This document shows, piece after piece, positions 4,661 to 8,512 of a stretch of 8,512 nucleotides of DNA. The position numbers and the translations under genes were made by a program. Positions within the stretch are counted from its first letter, which is position 1. Each line of letters starts with the position of its first letter. The notes under the pieces were generated by a model that saw only the letters and a program-made list of their open reading frames with translations, searched no databases and was not told the origin of the DNA. Origin of the DNA: Dehalococcoidales bacterium. Its GTDB lineage: Bacteria; Chloroflexota; Dehalococcoidia; Dehalococcoidales; GCA-2688105. Location of the stretch: contig DAOWJS010000081.1 in NCBI GenBank assembly GCA_030640255.1, forward strand, positions 1-8,512. The letters are read 5' to 3'.

Positions 4661-6136
4661 ATGAAACAATCAGTCAGAGTCCGCTATGCGCCCAGTCCTA
4701 CCGGGCATCCTCATGTGGGCAATATCCGAACGGCTCTGTTTAATTGGCTCTTCGCCCGCCGCTACGGCGGCAGCTTTATCGTCCGCATTGAGGATACCGA
4801 TGTTGCCCGTAAGGTTAAGGGCGCGGTGGAGGCTATCCTTAGTAGCCTGCGCTGGCTGAGGCTGGATTGGGATGAGGGTCCCGAGGTGGGGGGCAAGTAT
4901 GGTCCCTATTTTCAATCACAGCGCCTGGATTTATACCGTAAAGCCGCTGAGCGCCTGATTTCTCAGGGGGATGCCTATTATTGCTACTGTTCTCCCCAGC
5001 GCCTGGAGGAGATGCGCGCCGAGCAGGTCAGGCGCAAGCAGCCGCCGGGCTATGACCGCCACTGCCGTAATTTGAGTCAGGAAGAGCGGGCGCAAAAGGA
5101 GGCTGAGGGCGTAATCCCGGTAGTTCGTTTCCAGACCCCGCTTGAGGGGCAGGTTAAGTTTACCGATTTAATCTGGGGTGAGGTGGTATTTGACCATAGT
5201 ACCATTGATGATTTCGTATTGCTGAAGTCGGATGGCTACCCAACCTACCATCTCGCCAGTGTGGTTGACGACCACTTGATGGAGATAAGCCATGTGCTCC
5301 GGGCTGAGGAGTGGCTATCCAGCACCCCCCGCCACCTGCTTTTGTATCAGGCTCTCGGCTTTGAACCGCCTCAGTTCGCTCATTTGCCGATGCTCCTGGG
5401 AGCTGACCGTGCCAAGTTGAGCAAGCGGCATGGGGCGGTGTCTATCGTAGAGTATTATGAACAGGGCTATCTACCTGAGGCTATGGTCAACTTCCTCGCC
5501 TTGCTGGGCTGGTCTCTGGATGATAAGACCGAGATTTTGTCCCGGCAGGAGCTGATAAAGAACTTTTCTCTGGAGCGGGTTAGTCGGACGGCGGCCATCT
5601 TTAATCGGGATAAGCTCGCCTGGATGAATGGAGTATATATTCGTAGCTTGACCACTGATGAATTCTTTGACGCCGCGCAACCCTATTTGATGACGGACGA
5701 ACTGGCTGGAGAGGCATTAATATCAAATGAAAAATATGTGAGGGCTCTTCTGCCGCTTGTTCAGGAGCGAGCCCGAACCCTGGCTGAGGTAGCTGAGCTG
5801 ACCCAATTTTTCTTTGTTGGTAAGCTTGACTATGCTCCCGACTTGCTAATAGGTAAGGGTATGACCCGGGAATCGGCTACCCAAGCCTTGAAGGCAGGAC
5901 AGCAGAGGCTCAGGCAACCGGAGGCGTTTGATGCTGAATCCCTGGAGGCTATCCTCAGACCCCTGGCGGTGGAGTTGGGGCTGAAGACCGGTCAGCTCTT
6001 TGGCACGTTGAGGGTAGCCGTTACCGGGCGGACAGCAGCGCCGCCATTATTTCAAACTATGTCCGTGCTGGGTAAGGAGCGGTGCCTGAGGCGAATTGAA
6101 GCGTCGTTAGATAGACTGCGTAGATTGTCCAAGTAA
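4661..6136 (+). CDS. gltX: Glutamate--tRNA ligase
   Basis: This is a class I aminoacyl-tRNA synthetase that charges tRNA(Glu), and in bacteria without GlnRS also tRNA(Gln). All 491 residues appear present. The N-terminal VRVRYAPSPTG (5-15) and HPHVGN (16-21, the HIGH element) form the ATP site, and KLSKR (252-256) is the KMSKS loop. C108-x-C110-x24-C135 with Y131 reproduces the zinc site described for the E. coli enzyme. An anticodon-binding domain follows from about residue 325. ATG 4661 has only a weak ribosome binding site (AAGAAG, about 11 bases upstream) and follows the methyltransferase stop by 15 bases. That leaves no room for a dedicated promoter. Codon use is richer in GC than in the four ORFs upstream, and the first 34 bases have a diverged copy at 2914. 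Confidence 0.97.
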   Translation: MKQSVRVRYAPSPTGHPHVGNIRTALFNWLFARRYGGSFIVRIEDTDVARKVKGAVEAILSSLRWLRLDWDEGPEVGGKYGPYFQSQRLDLYRKAAERLISQGDAYYCYCSPQRLEEMRAEQVRRKQPPGYDRHCRNLSQEERAQKEAEGVIPVVRFQTPLEGQVKFTDLIWGEVVFDHSTIDDFVLLKSDGYPTYHLASVVDDHLMEISHVLRAEEWLSSTPRHLLLYQALGFEPPQFAHLPMLLGADRAKLSKRHGAVSIVEYYEQGYLPEAMVNFLALLGWSLDDKTEILSRQELIKNFSLERVSRTAAIFNRDKLAWMNGVYIRSLTTDEFFDAAQPYLMTDELAGEALISNEKYVRALLPLVQERARTLAEVAELTQFFFVGKLDYAPDLLIGKGMTRESATQALKAGQQRLRQPEAFDAESLEAILRPLAVELGLKTGQLFGTLRVAVTGRTAAPPLFQTMSVLGKERCLRRIEASLDRLRRLSK

Positions 6137-6166
6137 TTATTTAGTTATCTACCTCACCCCCTTTAT

Positions 6167-6192
6167 CCCCCTCTCCTTCAAAGGAGAGGGGG
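6167..6192. repeat. Perfect 12-bp palindrome (module A)
   Basis: CCCCCTCTCCTT (6167-6178) and AAGGAGAGGGGG (6181-6192) flank CA. The arms are identical to those at 2171-2196. Confidence 0.8.
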
Positions 6193-6201
6193 AGATTAAA
6201 A

Positions 6202-6223
6202 AAGAGGGGCTAACGCCCCTCTT
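6202..6223. terminator. Hairpin module B; terminator-like on the minus strand
   Basis: AAGAGGGGC pairs with GCCCCTCTT across TAAC (9 bp). Read on the minus strand the stem is followed by a T-run (complement of the A-rich 6198-6203), which is the form of an intrinsic terminator. On the + strand, the direction of gltX, only CTTAAAC follows, so termination there would be weak. It could limit antisense transcription into gltX from the polA-mutM side. Confidence 0.45.
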
Positions 6224-6245
6224 AAACACCCTGAAAAATAGGGTT

Positions 6246-6253
6246 GGAGGTGA
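6246..6253 (+). promoter_or_regulatory. Strong ribosome binding site of the HEPN-like gene
   Basis: GGAGGTGA lies just upstream of ATG 6257 (6 bases from GGAGG to the start) and fixes that start. Confidence 0.65.
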
Positions 6254-6256
6254 ACT

Positions 6257-7288
6257 ATGAAATTTACAATAATAGCGATGGTATTCGGAATCGAGTTGCC
6301 TTCTACAGTTACTGAGTTACCTCTTGTAGCTGGCCGGGTTTTCAAGAACCCTATTATATTAGGAGAGAACTGGAGTCTGGCCAAAGGTGCGAACTTGACC
6401 CTTTATAAGGAACAGGATGGGAAACGGCAGATTGACAGAGACATTGTGAAATATCTTGTTGATGTCGAAATAGATACACCTGGGGGAACACTTGATACAG
6501 GGGCTTGGAAAGTTTCTGTTTCTGGCTCAGGAGCAGTGGAGGCTACTGGAACCATTGGGCTGAATGTTTTCCAAGGTCAGGTGAGAAGAGAGATTGAAAT
6601 AGTCCTTTTTCCGCTCCGACTGGGCACCAAAGCGAGGGTCATAGCAATTCCTGCAAAAGTGCAAGGTGGCAGCAGAGATACGGTATCTAAGGGCGGGCTT
6701 GGCCAACCAATGCCGGAGCCTTTTGGCGAGAGTACCCTTGTCGAACTTACTGCAAAGGACTGTGATTTTATTACTAAATTGTCAGAGAAAATATCTGGTG
6801 TGGATTTAGATCCATACCAAGTGCCAATTGAGATATTTCAGGACTCATTTTACAATATTAATGTTATTGAGAGGGGCTTGAACCTCATAACAGCCCTTGA
6901 GTCTTTGTTAAGCCAGGGCTCAGATAGTATCAGCTTCAAGTTAGCTTACAGAACAAGTTGTATACTGGATTTTGGTGGTGAGAATTTGTATCAGACGTAC
7001 AGGTTCATAAAGAAAGCGTATAACTACAGGAGTGAACTAGTGCATGGTCAAAGGAAAAAACGGGATGAAGCAAGAAATTGGTTTAAGTCTAATATATTTG
7101 AGTTAGAAGACATCGTGCGCAGAGTACTATTTATGTTGGTAGAACTTACGGGAATGGGCAAAGAGTTGATCGGAGAGGAAAACATAGATGAATACCTCTT
7201 TGGGGATGTGCTTACAGGCAAGTCTACTGAGTTGCGGAAGAAAATTCAGAGCGTTGGTAAGTTGTTACAGTTCCATAGGCTTATATGA
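6257..7288 (+). CDS. Protein with C-terminal HEPN-like domain (R-x4-H)
   Basis: The 343-residue protein has no signal peptide or transmembrane helix. Residues 1-160 look beta-rich (for example IVKYLVDVEIDTP, 63-75, and REIEIVLFPLRLGTKARVIA, 111-130). From about 200 it becomes helical: GLNLITALESLLSQ (207-220), FKLAYRTSCIL (227-237), then YRFIKKAYNYRSELVHG (248-264). The last segment contains R258-x4-H263, the motif of HEPN domains, many of which are metal-independent RNases of defence and toxin systems. The pattern 'ALE-LL ... F-LA-R ... Y--R--LVHG' is most like ApeA-type HEPN proteins. That is from memory of the family and is not a search result. The gene follows gltX on the same strand after a partial repeat element and converges on mutM with a 25-base gap. 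Whether it is an active nuclease or a structural HEPN relative cannot be told here. Confidence 0.8.
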   Translation: MKFTIIAMVFGIELPSTVTELPLVAGRVFKNPIILGENWSLAKGANLTLYKEQDGKRQIDRDIVKYLVDVEIDTPGGTLDTGAWKVSVSGSGAVEATGTIGLNVFQGQVRREIEIVLFPLRLGTKARVIAIPAKVQGGSRDTVSKGGLGQPMPEPFGESTLVELTAKDCDFITKLSEKISGVDLDPYQVPIEIFQDSFYNINVIERGLNLITALESLLSQGSDSISFKLAYRTSCILDFGGENLYQTYRFIKKAYNYRSELVHGQRKKRDEARNWFKSNIFELEDIVRRVLFMLVELTGMGKELIGEENIDEYLFGDVLTGKSTELRKKIQSVGKLLQFHRLI

Positions 7289-7313
7289 GTACGTGTGTTT
7301 AGCTTTTGATCCA

Positions 7314-8141
7314 TTAGGTGGAAAGTGATTGGGGCTGGCATTGGGGGCAGAAGTAGGTGCCGCGGTGGCGGACTACTATCCGCTCAATGGGGGTGCCGCA
7401 AACCGGGCAGGGTTTACCGCCGCGGTGGGCAATTTGGAAGTGGTGGTGGGCGAAGCCCGTCTCTCCACTGGGACGGTAGTAGGTGTCAGTGCTGGCACCC
7501 ATGTTCTTGATACCATTTCTCAGCACCTGCTGAATGGCGCGGTGAAGTCGTCCCACTTCTTCTGGGGGGAGGCTTTCTCCTGACCTCAGGGGGTGGATTC
7601 CGGCAGCAAACAGGGCTTCATCGGCATACATATTACCGATGCCGGCGATGAAGGTCTGGTCGCAGAGGAGGGCTTTTATTGGCGCCCGGCGAGTATTCAG
7701 GCGTGTTAACAGCATTTGAGGGGTAAAGTCGGCTTCCAGAGGCTCCGGACCGAGCTTACCAATAATAGTATTCTTGTCTTCTACTAACCACATCGCCCCC
7801 AGCTTGCGCGGGTCGCGAAAGTGAATTGCGGTTTCTCCGTTTAAATGGAGTATAGCGCGGATAAATCTATCAGGTTCAGCTGAGGCCGGCTTGAGTAGCA
7901 GTGAGCCAGTCATTTTGAGGTGGATAATCAATACCTCGTGGCTGGTTAAGCCAAGGATGAGATATTTACCGCGCCGAGCTACTCCGGTGAGCCTTTGCCC
8001 TATAAGGCGGGAACAGAATTCCTTAACCGGGGGCTGGCGCACTATCCCGTCCCAGAATAGGGTGACGCCAGTGATTTGATGTCCGACAATGTGGGGCAGT
8101 AGCTCGTTCTTTATCGTTTCTACTTCAGGAAGCTCAGGCAT
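7314..8141 (-). CDS. mutM: Formamidopyrimidine-DNA glycosylase (Fpg/MutM)
   Basis: This bifunctional base-excision repair enzyme removes 8-oxoguanine and formamidopyrimidines and cuts the abasic site. The N-terminus MPELPEVETI supplies the catalytic proline (P2 before Met removal) and the essential glutamate (E3). K59 in RRGKYL corresponds to the conserved lysine usually numbered 57. HLKMTG (74-79) and FRDPRKLG (108-115) are DNA-contacting elements, and GIGNMYADEALF (167-178) is the helix-two-turn-helix. The zinc finger uses C245, C248, C265 and C268, with R260 at its tip. The length, 275 residues, is normal. It lies 67 bases downstream of polA on the same strand, a common DNA-repair pairing, and has a modest ribosome binding site (TTAGGT) about 9 bases before the ATG. 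Confidence 0.97.
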   Translation of the reverse strand: MPELPEVETIKNELLPHIVGHQITGVTLFWDGIVRQPPVKEFCSRLIGQRLTGVARRGKYLILGLTSHEVLIIHLKMTGSLLLKPASAEPDRFIRAILHLNGETAIHFRDPRKLGAMWLVEDKNTIIGKLGPEPLEADFTPQMLLTRLNTRRAPIKALLCDQTFIAGIGNMYADEALFAAGIHPLRSGESLPPEEVGRLHRAIQQVLRNGIKNMGASTDTYYRPSGETGFAHHHFQIAHRGGKPCPVCGTPIERIVVRHRGTYFCPQCQPQSLST

Positions 8142-8208
8142 TTTTGTTACCTAATGTTCTTTTGTGGGTGGGGCTTACCCTTTTTGAAATTATTTATTTA
8201 CCTTATCT

Positions 8209-8512
8209 TTATTCCATCTCTCCCCAGTTGTTGCCGGTCTTGATGTCTACCTTTAATGGAACGCTAAGCTCTAAAGCCGTGGACATTATTTCAGGCACGA
8301 GCTTGAGCATCTCTTCCCCTTCTTCCTCAGGCACCTCAAAAATAAGCTCATCGTGCACCTGGAGCAGCATCTTGCTTTTCAACCGGCGCCTGTTCATCTC
8401 CCGGTACAGGTTAATCATGGCAACCTTTATAATCTCGGCTTATGTGCCCTGTACCGGCATATTTATCGCCATGCGTTCGGCGCCTTCCCTTACCTGGCGG
8501 TTGGCAGAGTTG
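8209..8512 (-). pseudogene. polA: DNA polymerase I, C-terminal end, interrupted by an in-frame stop
   Basis: The frame enters from the right edge and ends with TAA at 8209-8211. Read from the edge it gives NSANRQVREGAERMAINMPV, QGT, stop, AEIIKVAMINLYREM, then motif C LQVHDELIFEVP and the end GNNWGEME. These are the last ~100 residues of a family A DNA polymerase, with the catalytic aspartate of VHDE present. The TAA at 8440-8442 falls in the invariant QGTAADIIK segment, where an alanine codon is expected. Without it the frame would be continuous. Translation restarting at ATG 8416-8418 would yield a useless 69-residue fragment. Either polA is inactivated in this strain or the base calls here are wrong. 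The gene precedes mutM in the same direction. Confidence 0.85.

Larger units (their letters stand above)
6140..6237. mobile_element. Partial copy of the MITE-like element (left half)
   Basis: The end ACCTCACCCCCTTTATCC (6151-6168) matches the reverse complement of the right end at 2195-2212 at 17 of 18 bases. It is followed by module A (6167-6192) and module B (6202-6223) in the same order as at 2041-2098. The copy stops near CCCTGA (6229-6234), and nothing corresponding to module C follows. The HEPN-like gene and its ribosome binding site begin right after. Confidence 0.65.

Noticed and set aside
4670..5680. Minus-strand ORFs inside gltX
   Set aside because: They lie opposite a complete, motif-verified synthetase gene and encode low-complexity, family-less peptides.
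6196..6384. Minus-strand ORF across the repeat and the HEPN-like gene start
   Set aside because: It is built largely of complemented repeat sequence and has no start signal.
7289..7313. Bidirectional terminator between the converging HEPN-like gene and mutM
   Set aside because: No inverted repeat could be found in the 25-base gap.
7325..8079. Plus-strand ORFs opposite mutM
   Set aside because: They are glycine/arginine-rich mirror translations of mutM with no independent support.
8166..8185. Possible intrinsic terminator on the + strand (GGGT, loop, ACCC, then five T)
   Set aside because: The stem is only 4 bp with a 7-base loop, and no + strand gene ends there. The polA-mutM direction is the opposite strand.

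Overview
The window looks like a bacterial chromosome segment in which housekeeping genes are interrupted by accessory genes and small palindromic repeats. The core genes are a DksA/TraR-type zinc-finger protein, lspA, rluD-type pseudouridine synthase, gltX, mutM and polA. This gene set, the polA-mutM pairing and the G-rich intergenic palindromes would fit a Chloroflexota (Dehalococcoidia-like) genome. That placement is an inference from gene content, not a demonstrated assignment.

Layout. Positions 1-726 hold the end of a DksA/TraR-like gene overlapping lspA. Positions 727-1061 are non-coding and packed with hairpins. An RluD-family gene follows (1062-1982). Positions 1983-2233 are almost entirely one MITE-like element with imperfect terminal inverted repeats. 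From 2294 to 6136 five ORFs lie on the + strand with tight spacing: an unrecognised 205-residue protein, a 39-residue ORF whose first 11 residues copy the GltX N-terminus, an unrecognised 217-residue protein with a possible C-terminal winged helix, a beta-class DNA amino-methyltransferase, and intact gltX. A partial copy of the repeat element (6140-6237) separates gltX from a 343-residue protein with a C-terminal HEPN-like R-x4-H motif. On the minus strand polA (running off the right edge) is followed by mutM, which converges on the HEPN-like gene.

How it fits together. The most striking feature is the 5' end of gltX appearing twice, at 2914 and 4661, bracketing the unknown gene and the methyltransferase. 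The two copies differ mainly at synonymous positions. This suggests that a small cassette, possibly restriction-modification or another methylation-dependent defence unit, entered at the start of gltX and left the essential synthetase gene as the last cistron behind it. The HEPN-like gene immediately after gltX would make this a small defence-type neighbourhood. No integrase, transposase, recognisable nuclease motif, tRNA or CRISPR array is visible.

The polA reading frame contains an in-frame TAA inside its highly conserved polymerase core. It is either a real nonsense mutation or a sequence error.
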